Below are positions 37,984-47,302 of a DNA stretch of 64,000 nt, one piece after another; within the stretch, counting starts at the first letter, position 1, and every line of letters begins with the position of its first letter. The translations under genes were made by a program, and so were the position numbers. A model generated the notes under the pieces. That model was given only the letters and a program-made list of their open reading frames with translations. It did not search any database and had not been told where the DNA came from. Origin of the DNA: Bradyrhizobium guangdongense (GTDB lineage: Bacteria > Pseudomonadota > Alphaproteobacteria > Rhizobiales > Xanthobacteraceae); contig NZ_CP030051.1 in NCBI RefSeq assembly GCF_004114975.1, positions 2,666,001 to 2,730,000 of the forward strand, in the 5' to 3' direction.

Positions 37984-38058
37984 TACTTCGTAACGCTTCA
38001 GCCCCTGAGGCGCTTCATCTGCTTGTACTCGGGGCTCTCCATCACCGCTTCCAGCAGC
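37984..38058 (-). other. Short unidentified coding-like scrap
   Basis: Between the PEP-CTERM remnant and rfbB the minus strand reads LLEAVMESPEYKQMKRLRG and a stop, which looks like the C-terminal tail of a protein whose body is gone. No family assigned. It suggests a deletion joint here. Confidence 0.3.
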
Positions 38059-39150
38059 CTACGCCGGGTATCCCGGACCTAGGCCGACTCGAGACTTCTC
38101 GTAACCTCGAGCCAGAATTGCCTGCCACCAATCTCTGTTCTGGCAATACCATTTAACGGTCTTGGCGAGTCCCGTCTCAAAGCTTTCCTTGGCTTCCCAG
38201 CCGAGCTCGCGTTCGATCTTAGAAGCATCGATCGCGTAGCGAAGGTCGTGGCCAGGCCGGTCCTTAACAAAGGAAATCAACTGTCGTCGAGAGCCGTCGC
38301 TGCTGGGGATCAAATCGTCCAAGAGATCACAAATGGCGTGCACGACTTGAAGATTGGTTCGTTCGTTACGACCACCAACATTGTAGGTGCCTCCCACCGA
38401 GCCTCGTTCAAGCACAATCGACAGTGCGGCTGCGTGGTCTTCGACGAATAACCAATCGCGCACGTTCTGACCATCGCCGTAGACGGGTAAGCGTTCGCCT
38501 GCCAGCCCCCTGATAATCATATTGGGAACGAGCTTTTCGGGAAAATGATAGGGGCCGTAATTGTTCGAGCAATTTGTGATCAGGGTGGGCAGTTCGTAAG
38601 TCTCGCGCCAAGCGCGGACCAAATGGTCGGAAGATGCTTTGCTTGCAGAATAGGGCGAGTTCGGCGCATAGGCGCTCTGCTCTGTGAACAGCCCGTCACG
38701 GCCTAGCGAGCCAAACACCTCGTCGGTCGACACGTGCAAAAAGCGAAATCGAGCGCGGCGGTCAGGGGGCAGCGACCGCCAATGCCGTAAGGCTTCCTGG
38801 AGCAAAGTGAAGGTTCCGACGACGTTCGTTTTGATGAATTCTCCCGGACCGTCAATCGAGCGATCAACATGGCTTTCCGCGGCGAGGTTCATCACCGCGT
38901 CAGGTTGGTACTTTTCGAACAGGCTGCGAAGCGCTTCCGCTTCACAGATACACTGACGCTCGAACGAATAGCGGTCGTTTTCGATTGCTCCTGGCAGGGA
39001 AGCCAAATTGGCAGCATAAGTCAGCTTGTCGATATTGACGACCCTCGCTCCTGTTTCGCGCAATAGATGGCGGACGACTGCCGAACCGATGAAGCCGGCT
39101 CCGCCTGTAACGAACATCGTCGTGCCCTCAAATCGCAAGGCAGGGTCCAT
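38059..39150 (-). CDS. rfbB: dTDP-glucose 4,6-dehydratase
   Basis: A 363-residue extended short-chain dehydrogenase: NAD-binding [28 protein letters not shown], active-site [10 protein letters not shown] (Tyr and Lys), [31 protein letters not shown]. It converts dTDP-glucose to dTDP-4-keto-6-deoxyglucose, the branch point to L-rhamnose and other deoxysugars. It starts 2 bases after rfbA, so the two form one unit. An alternative ATG at 39117 has GAGGG before it, but family members include the preceding LRFEGT residues. Confidence 0.95.
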   Translation of the reverse strand: MDPALRFEGTTMFVTGGAGFIGSAVVRHLLRETGARVVNIDKLTYAANLASLPGAIENDRYSFERQCICEAEALRSLFEKYQPDAVMNLAAESHVDRSIDGPGEFIKTNVVGTFTLLQEALRHWRSLPPDRRARFRFLHVSTDEVFGSLGRDGLFTEQSAYAPNSPYSASKASSDHLVRAWRETYELPTLITNCSNNYGPYHFPEKLVPNMIIRGLAGERLPVYGDGQNVRDWLFVEDHAAALSIVLERGSVGGTYNVGGRNERTNLQVVHAICDLLDDLIPSSDGSRRQLISFVKDRPGHDLRYAIDASKIERELGWEAKESFETGLAKTVKWYCQNRDWWQAILARGYEKSRVGLGPGYPA

Positions 39151-39152
39151 TG

Positions 39153-40037
39153 CTAGAGCTGTCCATTGCTAAACAAGAGAGCGACCGATGCCAGATACTC
39201 ACCATAACTGCTCTTCGCATTCTTCTTGGCCACTTTGATGAAAGTCTCCAACGAAATGAAGCCCTTCCTCAACGCGATTTCCTCGGGACAGGCGATCCGT
39301 AGACCTTGGCGCTGCTCGAGGATCTGCACGAAATGGCTAGCCTCGACCAAAGATGCGTGCGTACCGGTGTCGAGCCAGGCAAAGCCTCGTCCGAGAACCT
39401 CGACGAAGAGATCTCCTCGCTCGAGATAGGCTTTGTTCACGTCAGTAATCTCGATCTCGCCCCGTGCAGAGGGGCGGATATTGGCAGCAATGTCCAGGAC
39501 GTGGTTGTCGTAGAAGTAGAGGCCCGTCACGGCTATATCTGATTTAGGTCGCTGGGGCTTCTCTTCGATCGACAACGCCTTGCCCGCAAAATCAAGCTCG
39601 ATCACGCCATATTGTTCGGGTGTCTTCACCACATAACCAAAAATAGTTGCGCCCTTCTTGCGCAGGAACGCCTTGGCGAGCATTTCCGGCAGGCCATGAC
39701 CATAGAAGATGTTGTCGCCAAGGATCAGCGATACCGGGCTATTCGCCACAAAACCTCGACCCACGATAAATGCGTCCGCAAGGCCACGCGGTGTGTCTTG
39801 CGTGGCATAAGAGAATTGAAGGCCGAAATCCGAGCCATCACCGAGCAGTTGTTGAAACAGCATCTGATCGGGAGGGTTCGAAATAATGAGGATTTCGCGA
39901 ATACCAGCCAACATGAGGGTCGACAGCGGGTAATAGATCATCGGCTTGTCAAAGACCGGCAACAACTGCTTGGAGACCACTGTCGTGACGGGATAGAGGC
40001 GCGATCCGGTGCCGCCGGCGAGAATAATACCTTTCAT
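39153..40037 (-). CDS. rfbA: Glucose-1-phosphate thymidylyltransferase
   Basis: A 294-residue nucleotidyltransferase with [47 protein letters not shown] and [11 protein letters not shown], the expected signature set and length. It makes dTDP-glucose for rfbB directly downstream. rfbC survives only as a fragment on the opposite strand nearby and rfbD is not seen, so complete dTDP-L-rhamnose synthesis needs genes elsewhere. Confidence 0.95.
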   Translation of the reverse strand: MKGIILAGGTGSRLYPVTTVVSKQLLPVFDKPMIYYPLSTLMLAGIREILIISNPPDQMLFQQLLGDGSDFGLQFSYATQDTPRGLADAFIVGRGFVANSPVSLILGDNIFYGHGLPEMLAKAFLRKKGATIFGYVVKTPEQYGVIELDFAGKALSIEEKPQRPKSDIAVTGLYFYDNHVLDIAANIRPSARGEIEITDVNKAYLERGDLFVEVLGRGFAWLDTGTHASLVEASHFVQILEQRQGLRIACPEEIALRKGFISLETFIKVAKKNAKSSYGEYLASVALLFSNGQL

Positions 40038-40134
40038 GGCCCCTCACAAATTTACCAAGCAGAAATTATCAAATAGGATGCGCCGGACAAGACTGTTATT
40101 TTTTACACACGCTAGCCGAGCCACGCGTGGGCAG

Positions 40135-40399
40135 ATTTTGGAAGCGGAGCTTGAAGGGGGTCTGATTGTCGAACCTCAACTGTTCGGCAATGCCTGGGAA
40201 GCTCGTCAGTGTGCTCAAGGGGCGCATCTTGGATGTTGCTGCCGATGTGAGGGTCGGAAGCTCCACCTTGGGCCGGCATGTGGCTTTTGAACTGAACGAC
40301 AAGAAGAGTCGTCAGCTTTGCAGTTTTCGTTTCACCTCCGGTGACGGCCGCCTTGTCAGGTTAAGACGATTGCTGTGTAAAAGCCCTTATGGACAGTAA
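40135..40399 (+). pseudogene. rfbC: rfbC (dTDP-4-dehydrorhamnose 3,5-epimerase) remnant
   Basis: Plus-strand reading gives LEGGLIVEPQLFGNAW, the start of RfbC. A frame change follows, then GKLVSVLKGRILDVAADVRV, GSSTLGRHVAFELNDKKSRQ and L, the central cupin strands of the enzyme. The stretch between (normally with the catalytic HxxxQ region) and the C-terminal third are missing. Thus an internal deletion plus truncation inactivated the gene. It stands divergent from rfbAB. Confidence 0.72.
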
Positions 40400-40404
40400 T
40401 AACT

Positions 40405-40792
40405 GCAGGACTCAGGTCGAGCGGTCCGAGGTTGTCGAGCCTGGCCGGGCCGTCGGTGGGCCGATGATGAGAAGCTCAAGATCGTTCTGGAGAGTTTGGA
40501 GAGCGCGCGGGCCCTCTCGTCGACGGCACCGGGATACGGCATCTCACGTTCGCTGTCGCTGACTCGGCGTCGATCGTTTGGTGCACGGGCGAGTAGTAAT
40601 GTAGAGCCTCGGCCCTGCTTTGTGCCAGCGATCGTGTTGCCGGACTCGTCGACAGTGCCATCGACAGCGTTAGCGCGGCCAGCGAGCGGACGCATGGGGA
40701 TTGTCTCCGGCAAAGCTTATCGAGTGATTGTGGACGCCGACGTTGATCTGACGGTGCTGTCTCGCGTGTCGGATCTGCTGGAGCGGCGATGA
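40405..40792 (+). pseudogene. IS66 TnpA remnant
   Basis: Frames combine to WADDEKLKIVLESLESARAL, SSTAPGYGISRSL, then a degraded middle and the C-terminus GIVSGKAYRVIVDADVDLTV, LSRVSDLLERR, typical of IS66 OrfA. A frameshift lies near 40460. Its stop overlaps the tnpB start at 40789, as in active elements. Confidence 0.65.
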
Positions 40793-41136
40793 TCCCGATC
40801 GCAGCAGGAGCGAGAATCTGGATCGCAACCGGTCATATTGACATGCGCAAAGGCATGCAGGGTCTGGCGTTGCTGGTGCAGGAGGGCCTTGGGCGAGATC
40901 CTTTTGCTGGAGACGTTTTTGTGTTCCGTGGTCGCGCTGGCACCCTGATCGAGGCGCTTTGGCACGATGGGATCGGGTTGTCACTCTACGCTAAGCGGCT
41001 GGACCGTGGCCGCCTCATCTGGCAGGCGACGGTGGACGGCGTGGTGTCGTGAACTGCAGCTCAGATGGGCTATTTGCTGGAGGCGATCGACTGGCGCAGT
41101 CCTCAACACAGCTGGCGGCCGCAGAGCGCCGGATAG
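40789..41136 (+). pseudogene. IS66 TnpB with in-frame stop
   Basis: The product reads MIPIAAGARIWIATGHIDMR, KGMQGLALLVQEGLGRDPF, FVFRGRAGTLIEALWHDGIG, AKRLDRGRLIWQATVDGVVS, then TGA at 41050-41052, then in the same frame TAAQMGYLLEAIDWRSPQHS and WRPQSAG. The stop interrupts an otherwise complete IS66 Orf2 protein of about 115 residues. Confidence 0.85.
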
Positions 41137-41162
41137 TTGCGCATTAATCCCGTGAGAGTACG

Positions 41163-41189
41163 AAAAGCCCGCGCTAAATCGCGGCTTTT
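41163..41189. terminator. Hairpin in the IS66 remnant
   Basis: AAAAGCC(C)GCG and CGCGGCTTTT form a 10-bp stem with one bulged C and a 6-base loop, ending in TTTT. It lies between the tnpB and tnpC remnants and resembles a bidirectional intrinsic terminator. Confidence 0.4.
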
Positions 41190-41204
41190 GTGATTCCATG
41201 GGTG

Positions 41205-41640
41205 GATGGGTGACGGTCGCGAAGATCTGCCGGACGACATTGAGGCGCTGCAGCAGCGTTGCTGGCGACGCGCGCTGAACTTGCCAAGTTCGCGCCGAGT
41301 TGTCCGACGATCATGCGCTGATCGCTCACCTGAAGCTGCAGATCGAAAAGCTGAAACGTGATCGTTACGGCCCGCGTTCGGAGCGCACCCTGCGGCTAAT
41401 AGATCAGCCCGAACTGACGCTGGAGGAGCTGGTTCGGCGACGGCGGACGAACTCGCAGCTGAAATGGCGACGAGCATGACCAGGAAGGTGGCCTCGTTCA
41501 CGCGCAAGAGGCCGTCGCGCCAGCCGTTCCCAGACCACCTGCCTCGCGAGCGGATGCTCGTGCCGGGACCTGCCACGATGCGCCTGCTGCAGCGGAGCGA
41601 GTTTGTCCAAGCTCGCGGAGAGACAGCTGTTAATGTGTAA
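41205..41640 (+). pseudogene. IS66 transposase TnpC, N-terminal fragment
   Basis: Frames combine to LPDDIEALQQR, ELSDDHALIAHLKLQIEKLK, RDRYGPRSERTLRLIDQPEL, TLEEL, then MTRKVASFTRKRPSRQPFPD and HLPRERMLVPGPAT. These match the leucine-zipper and zinc-finger approaches of IS66 transposases. At least three frameshifts are present and the DDE catalytic domain is absent. Confidence 0.75.
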
Positions 41641-41672
41641 AGGCGGGGAACCAGCGTTTTCAGTGGTAGCCC

Positions 41673-42584
41673 TCACCGTTTCCTAAAATAGAGCTGCGTT
41701 GCGCGCCCGTCTCGGTGCAAGAGATGCTTTGCGAGAGTCCTGGCTGCTCTCGGCAACTCGGCCGTCGCTAGAGCCAATGGATGTTCGATGTGATCGAATC
41801 CAGCGCGGGACGCAATCGATTTTAATGTCCCGTGGCTAAAGCAATTGATGTGCTCTAGCGGATGAGCAAGGCGGTAGTCTCTTTCTGTCGAGATTGTCGT
41901 CACGCCGGAGCAGTCGGGCGTGGTGATGAAGAGGATGCCGCCAGAGACAATGTGAAGATTAAGCGCTTCCAGTATCGACCGGGGGTCGTCGAGATGCTCT
42001 AAAACCTCGAAAAGAGTAAGGGCGTGGAACATGCCTGTCACATCATCAAGCGATGGAAGTATCTCGACTGCAGCTTTGCTGCGCCTGCCCATCGAGCGAT
42101 CGACGCCAATAGCCTCGAAACAGAGCAGCGAGCAGCTTTGCAGGAAGTGACCGAACCCGCAGCCGAAATCTAGGAGGCGAACAGCATCGACACCACGGAT
42201 TGATCTGGTAAGCAGCTCGATGCGCAAGGCGTGCTCGATGTAGCTGAGGCCGCCGCGGAAGTTGCGCGTGAAGGTATAACCCTGGCTTCTCTCGAATTTA
42301 TTGATCGCATCGCCGCTCATCCAGCGCGAGAAGCGCCGCTCGTTCCATTCTTTGTTGAGAATGCGACGGTGAAATACTTGCGAGCAGCCGTGACACTTCA
42401 CAAGGGACCACGTGGCCGAGCGGAGAAACGGGAGGGGATCTTCGCCCCACGGATCCGCAGCCAAGAATCCTTGGACAGGCTCGTCCACGTATCGGCCGGA
42501 TGAAAGTTCGGTCAGGTCGGTCGACCGGCAATTAATGCACTCGGTTCGTTCGGTAAAGACGGCTTGCGAAACTGCATTAAGCAT
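41673..42584 (-). CDS. Class I SAM-dependent methyltransferase with N-terminal zinc ribbon
   Basis: A 303-residue protein. Residues 17-70 carry two cysteine pairs (CINC and CHGC) suggesting a zinc ribbon, followed by a Rossmann methyltransferase core with motif I LLDFGCGFGHFL, a region like the methyltransferase-13/25 families (LTLFEVLEHLDDPRSILEAL), and GGILFITTPD. Such proteins usually methylate sugar or small-molecule acceptors in polysaccharide clusters; the acceptor here is unknown. It stands alone between an IS66 remnant and a gene-poor stretch. Confidence 0.82.
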   Translation of the reverse strand: MLNAVSQAVFTERTECINCRSTDLTELSSGRYVDEPVQGFLAADPWGEDPLPFLRSATWSLVKCHGCSQVFHRRILNKEWNERRFSRWMSGDAINKFERSQGYTFTRNFRGGLSYIEHALRIELLTRSIRGVDAVRLLDFGCGFGHFLQSCSLLCFEAIGVDRSMGRRSKAAVEILPSLDDVTGMFHALTLFEVLEHLDDPRSILEALNLHIVSGGILFITTPDCSGVTTISTERDYRLAHPLEHINCFSHGTLKSIASRAGFDHIEHPLALATAELPRAARTLAKHLLHRDGRATQLYFRKR

Positions 42585-43750
42585 GAGAGCACCTCGAAAA
42601 CGGGTTATGCTATCGCACGTTGCAGGCGCCGCCTAGTCCCCGGTCATAGGTAACGGACGCTCCCTCCCGCTCCTTCGCGACGGGCGCCTGACGAAAGCGT
42701 TGGGCCACTCGTTGGCTGGTGCAGGGGATATAAGCCCTAGGCGTCGCTGGCTCGGATCATGTGCAGGAAACATTGGCGATGCAGCCATAGTCGGCCACGA
42801 CGTCTCGGCATCTGGGCCTTGTAGCAGAAATGGCGTATTGCTTTGCGCGTACTGCGAGGGAAGCGCGCAAGCGCGCCACGAACAGCTCGCTTGTCTAGCG
42901 GAGCGTTGAAACATTGCACGCCTCAAGTGGATACGCAATGGGGGCATCTTCCGCGAGATCTGGTACGCGCGTTCCGAATTGGTGCGCGGCGGGGGAGATC
43001 GTGTGCCGTAAGAACGGCCCTCGCGTGCCCCGTAATCAGCTCCAAAGCTCTCCTCAACTGCGAGCAGCGACGGCGGAGGCAGAGCCGTGCTCTGCCTGAC
43101 TCAGTAGGTCATAGATCACGACCAGGCTGGTTGTGGCATGCGCGTTAATGAGCGCGACCAGGAGTTCGGAAGCCAATGGCGCGCGAGCGGCGTAGATGCA
43201 GACGAATTGGACCCGCGACCGTGAAGGGAGGATTGCCGAACTTCATCAGGGCACTGGCTTTCGAACAGTGTTGGAGAGGTGAAATGGAAAGTCTCAACCT
43301 GTTCGATCGTGGCGTCAAGGGAAAGGGCCAACTCGAACAGCAGTCGTTAGTCGGGATTGAGGAGCTTGTCCAATGCTAGGCTCAAGGACTGCTCGGATGC
43401 GTCTTTTCATTCCGCGGTTGGCGTCGGCTGCGGCAATCTTGTCCTTCGGCGGAGCCTCGATTTACAGTCAACAGGCGAATGGCGATCCGTTGGACCTCGC
43501 CCCCCGTTGGGCGGCGGGCGGCTGGACGAACTCGGCTGGGTCGCTGCCGCTAGTACCGCCGCTTCGCTGCGGCTTCGCGCTGACGCTTAGAAACAGGCTA
43601 GGCGTTAGAAGCGGTAGGCTTACGCACCTTAACAGCAGGATTAGAGTTGTGCTAAAACAGCCCCTGTATCGCTCGCCCTTTCTTTCCAACAACTTGAGAA
43701 AGCAAGTTCCAAATTAATTATGGGCTGTAGCCGGCCTACCAAGGAGCACA
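42585..43750. other. Gene-poor stretch, about 1.2 kb
   Basis: No gene recognised on either strand. Short frames (for example 42700-42909, 43116-43331, 43373-43717) lack ribosome sites and family-like products. A 31-codon plus frame at 43283 (MESLNLFDRGVKGKG) follows GAGAGGTGAA but is too short to trust. It probably represents eroded sequence between acquired segments. Confidence 0.45.
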
Positions 43751-44956
43751 ATGAGACTCGGATACCTTGTTCCTGAATTCCCAGGACAGACGCACGTTTT
43801 TTTTTGGCGCGAGATCCAAGCGCTGCGAAGAGCCGGAGACGAGATTTTTCTTGTTTCAACGACGCAGCCGCCGGCCAGTGCGACCACGCATGAGTTTGCG
43901 CCTGTTGCGATATCTCAGACCAAATACCTGTTTCCTCCGTCTCCCGCGGGGCTCGGCCAATGGGCGCTCGGCGGATTGCGAGGGTTGACCCATGGACTTA
44001 GCTATATTCGACGGATCCAAGATCGGAGCCTCGCAGGCCGCGTCAGGCAGCTAGCGCTGCTGTTGTTGGCGGCTGACCTCGTTGACTGGGCCAGAAAGAA
44101 TGGCATCGACCATATCCACGGCCACTCCTGCGCCGATTCGGCCCATATATTGGCGCTCGCCCATAGGATGGGAGGCCCTCCGTATAGTCTCACGCTTCAT
44201 GGTGACCTAGGAGTGTACGGCAGCGATCATTTGCTCAAGGCTGAGCACGCCACCAGAGTATTCGCAGTGGGCAGACATCTTCGACAGCAGCTGTGCGGTA
44301 TCGGAGTGGATAACGAGAAAATCGTGGAAACATTTATGGGCGTAAACACAGGGGAGCTCGCGAAACTGGGGTCGGCGCGTGATATGCACCGGGCAGAGCT
44401 TCGGCTCGTCACGGTTGCTCGCCTCGACCCTTCCAAAGGGCATCTTCACGTCTTGATAGCGATCGCGCGTGCGCGAGATGCAGGCATCAAAGTTCGATAT
44501 CGTATTGCTGGCCAAGGTTACTTCCGGGACGCGATTGCCTCAAAGATCAACATGCTGGGACTGTCGGACTGCGTCGATCTCTGCGGAACGGTTTCAGAGA
44601 TGCAAGTTTATTCACTGCTATCTAACTCAGACGTTTTCGTTCTCGCGAGCACCGGAGAAGGAGAGGCTTGGCCGGTGTCGGTCATGGAAGCTATGGGTGC
44701 CGGCCTACCAGTCATCTGCAGCGAAATTGGCGCAACAGCCCAGATGATAACTTCCGGTGTGGATGGAATTTTGGTGCGCCAGGGGGATGATGACGCGATC
44801 TTCCGCGCGATTTGCAGCCTCGCGGGAGATATTGAGATGCGCGAGCGTCTTGGAAAAGCTGCAAGGCAAGCTGCAATCAAACGGTTTGATGTTGCGGCGA
44901 GTGCGCGAGTCCTGCGCCAAGCTATCGCCGCTCCTCAGCCCGATCGCGTTAGTTGA
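43751..44956 (+). CDS. Glycosyltransferase family 4 (EpsE/WaaG-like)
   Basis: A 401-residue GT-B glycosyltransferase. The C-terminal GT4 domain shows LVTVARLDPSKGHLHVLIAI, IAGQGYFRDAI, VDLCGTVSEMQVYSLLSNSD and the nucleotide-sugar motif STGEGEAWPVSVMEAMGAGL. Retaining transferases of this kind add a sugar to a lipid-linked oligosaccharide on the cytoplasmic side. A GGAG ribosome site lies 6 bases before the ATG. No close operon partner on the same strand; the next gene converges. Confidence 0.88.
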   Translation: MRLGYLVPEFPGQTHVFFWREIQALRRAGDEIFLVSTTQPPASATTHEFAPVAISQTKYLFPPSPAGLGQWALGGLRGLTHGLSYIRRIQDRSLAGRVRQLALLLLAADLVDWARKNGIDHIHGHSCADSAHILALAHRMGGPPYSLTLHGDLGVYGSDHLLKAEHATRVFAVGRHLRQQLCGIGVDNEKIVETFMGVNTGELAKLGSARDMHRAELRLVTVARLDPSKGHLHVLIAIARARDAGIKVRYRIAGQGYFRDAIASKINMLGLSDCVDLCGTVSEMQVYSLLSNSDVFVLASTGEGEAWPVSVMEAMGAGLPVICSEIGATAQMITSGVDGILVRQGDDDAIFRAICSLAGDIEMRERLGKAARQAAIKRFDVAASARVLRQAIAAPQPDRVS

Positions 44957-44963
44957 ACCGAAT

Positions 44964-45872
44964 TCATGGCTCGCTTTGCATGAACGAGCTAAGCTCTCTT
45001 GGAGATGCGCTCTTGGGAGGGCTCGAATTGTTGCCGATCCTCACTGCGACGAGGTCATGAAACCGGGAAATCTGCGAAAGTACGTCGATGCGCATCAATC
45101 TTACACGCAGCACCCCGCGTTCCAAACCATACAGTATTAAGCCGGACGATCGAATGGTTTCAAACAAAGTCGATTGGTTGTGGGCCGCCTCGAAAATAAG
45201 AAATTTCAGATTAGGCTGATCCACTAACCACGGCATTACTTTCGGTTCTGCCCCCTCGATGTCGAGCTTCGCGCCGAAAGTGCGGCCGCTCACCAGCGGA
45301 GCGGCGTATGTCTTGATGTCCTTGACCTCGCATTCCTCGACTATATCGAAGCAGGACACCTCATCGTGATCCGCGAAAGTTGCCATTCCAGAATGATAAG
45401 AGGGCGAGTGCAAAGAAAGCTTGTCATCATGATCCATAAGGCCAACCCGATGGAGCGTGACGTTCCTATAGTTTCCGGAGTCAATTGCCCTTTGAACGCG
45501 ATCACTAAGCAGCCGTTGCGGTTCGAAAAGATGGACTGATCCCGTTGGTCCTACTACGTGCGATGCGGCTAGTCCGATTGTTGAATAGTTTGCGCCTATA
45601 TCAAGGAAGGCGTCGCTTGGCTGAAGAAGGAACCGAGCGGTCTCCTCGACCTTGGGATCATTAGTGCCAAAGAAGTAAAGAATGCGGCCATGATAATCAG
45701 ACATCGATACCTCGATGTGGCCTCCGTCTCGCAAGCGCGCCAGTGCGACTGGTGGTCCTTTGCGCAATAACCGATTCATCGCTGGATTGAAGCAGATCTG
45801 CGTCAGGCCGCTTTTAATTGGCAGCTTGTGGAACATGCCAGCCAGGACGTCTACAGTAACTTCTTTGAGCAT
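44964..45872 (-). CDS. FkbM-family methyltransferase
   Basis: A 302-residue protein. Motif I is AFLDIGANYSTIGLAA, then HLFEPQ and the FkbM signature KLDIEGAEPKVMPWL. FkbM-type enzymes O-methylate sugars or polyketides; in exopolysaccharide clusters they often cap or decorate glycans. It converges with the GT4 gene, with 7 bases between stops. Confidence 0.85.
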   Translation of the reverse strand: MLKEVTVDVLAGMFHKLPIKSGLTQICFNPAMNRLLRKGPPVALARLRDGGHIEVSMSDYHGRILYFFGTNDPKVEETARFLLQPSDAFLDIGANYSTIGLAASHVVGPTGSVHLFEPQRLLSDRVQRAIDSGNYRNVTLHRVGLMDHDDKLSLHSPSYHSGMATFADHDEVSCFDIVEECEVKDIKTYAAPLVSGRTFGAKLDIEGAEPKVMPWLVDQPNLKFLIFEAAHNQSTLFETIRSSGLILYGLERGVLRVRLMRIDVLSQISRFHDLVAVRIGNNSSPPKSASPRELSSFMQSEP

Positions 45873-46054
45873 CGGTTCCGCTTCGATGGTGGTTGATTGG
45901 ATATAGGTAAGTTAAGCCGAGCTTTGTGAATTTAGGTGCACGTTGCAACCGAGTGGTCTGATTTCAGTCTAAACAAGCGGGGTGCTTCCCGGATGTAGGA
46001 GGCCAGTCTCAGGAGGCATAGCGGAGAACGAAGTTGGGTCCGAACGCCTACGGC

Positions 46055-47074
46055 TTATGACAGCCTTCTGTTGATCCGTAGCCGCGGCCAACCAATCAAC
46101 TCCCCGAAGGATACCGAGTTCTTGAAGATGGCTCGTTTGAGCCGCACATCTATCAGCTCATAGGCGATGATAGTTGTGAGAAAGACCCCGACCAAGAGCG
46201 CTACAGGGTTAGTTATGCCGCACATTCGGTAAATTAGGATGAAGGTGGGGAGCTGTAACAAATAGAGCGAATACGAAAGGTCGCCCAAATAGTCCATTGC
46301 CTTTGACTGTTTGAAGAGAATGGTTCGAGAGAGTGCAACGACTGCGAATGAACAGGCAAATGTTGCAACGGCAAATCGTTCCGGGTTGAAATCAGAACAC
46401 CAAATTAGGGTAGCTCCAATCGCTCCGAGAACGAGAGCAACTGCCGTCGACTGGTATTGGTAGAGCAGAAACCCCATCGCAAACGGCCAGAAATACTTGA
46501 TGACATTTGCTTTGAGAGCGACAGCGTAAAGGAATCCCCCATCGACCGAATGCGGCAATACGAAGACTGTCGCTGAAATTAGGGTGAGCGCTGCCCATCC
46601 AGCCGCAGGTAGTCGCTTCAAGCAGGGCGAAATGATATAAAACGCGCACTCGACAGCGAGCGACCACAGGACGCTATTGTACGCGAGGCTTCGTACAAAA
46701 AATGTCTGTAGCATTAGCAAATTGCCGATTGCCGTGAGCGGGCCTTGGGCCTCAATAGTGTATAATGGGAGCTGATACGTACCAAGCCAAATTTCGAGCG
46801 CGATTGCGAAGATCGCGGAGCAGAAATACATAGGATAGATTCGTTTGAAACGACGGAAATAGAACCCCGATTCGTCGCGATCCAACGAAGCTGCAATCGA
46901 AAATCCAGAAACGACCAGAAAACCGGCAACTGCGGCTTTGCCTCCCAAGCTGGCAATGCCGGAGGTAAGAGCATCACTATGCAACCAGATCAGGTGCCCC
47001 CCAGCGACGATGGTCGCGAGCACCATCCTAAGTAGCGCCAATAGACTCCAGTTTATCGGGATTTCCCTGCTCAT
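46055..47074 (-). CDS. Membrane acyltransferase, family 3 (OafA/WecH-like)
   Basis: A 339-residue polytopic protein with about ten hydrophobic segments. Acyltransferase-3 hallmarks: an early His in a helix (IVAGGHLIWLHSDALTSG), LVVSGFSIAASLDR, the positively charged FYFRRFKRIYPMYF, and SVLWSLAVECAFYIISP. These enzymes move acetyl or other acyl groups across the membrane onto polysaccharides. It is divergent from the Wzy/ligase-like gene. Confidence 0.88.
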   Translation of the reverse strand: MSREIPINWSLLALLRMVLATIVAGGHLIWLHSDALTSGIASLGGKAAVAGFLVVSGFSIAASLDRDESGFYFRRFKRIYPMYFCSAIFAIALEIWLGTYQLPLYTIEAQGPLTAIGNLLMLQTFFVRSLAYNSVLWSLAVECAFYIISPCLKRLPAAGWAALTLISATVFVLPHSVDGGFLYAVALKANVIKYFWPFAMGFLLYQYQSTAVALVLGAIGATLIWCSDFNPERFAVATFACSFAVVALSRTILFKQSKAMDYLGDLSYSLYLLQLPTFILIYRMCGITNPVALLVGVFLTTIIAYELIDVRLKRAIFKNSVSFGELIGWPRLRINRRLS

Positions 47075-47302
47075 ATTTTGAGGTTTTCTGTTGCCTTAAT
47101 CGGAAGCTATATTAGATTTTTATTTAAAAACAGCCTCCACACGGCTTCCCAGCTCGTAGATTTAGGTCCAGCATCGGATAACGTTAATTCTAATCTTGCT
47201 TCCGCGCCAGATCTGATATTGCGCCGCCTTCCTAGACATTCGAGGGTACTCCCGCTACTGAGGAACGCCTCTTTTTGCCATCTCGCGGGGCGTCAATCTT
47301 TC

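Larger units (their letters stand above)
40400..41640 (+). mobile_element. Decayed IS66-family element
   Basis: Remnants of all three IS66 genes lie in the normal order: tnpA (about 40405-40792), tnpB (40789-41136) and the N-terminal part of tnpC (about 41205-41640). Each has a frameshift, stop or truncation. Terminal repeats could not be placed. It lies between the rfbC remnant and a methyltransferase gene and may have caused the rfbC loss. Confidence 0.8.
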
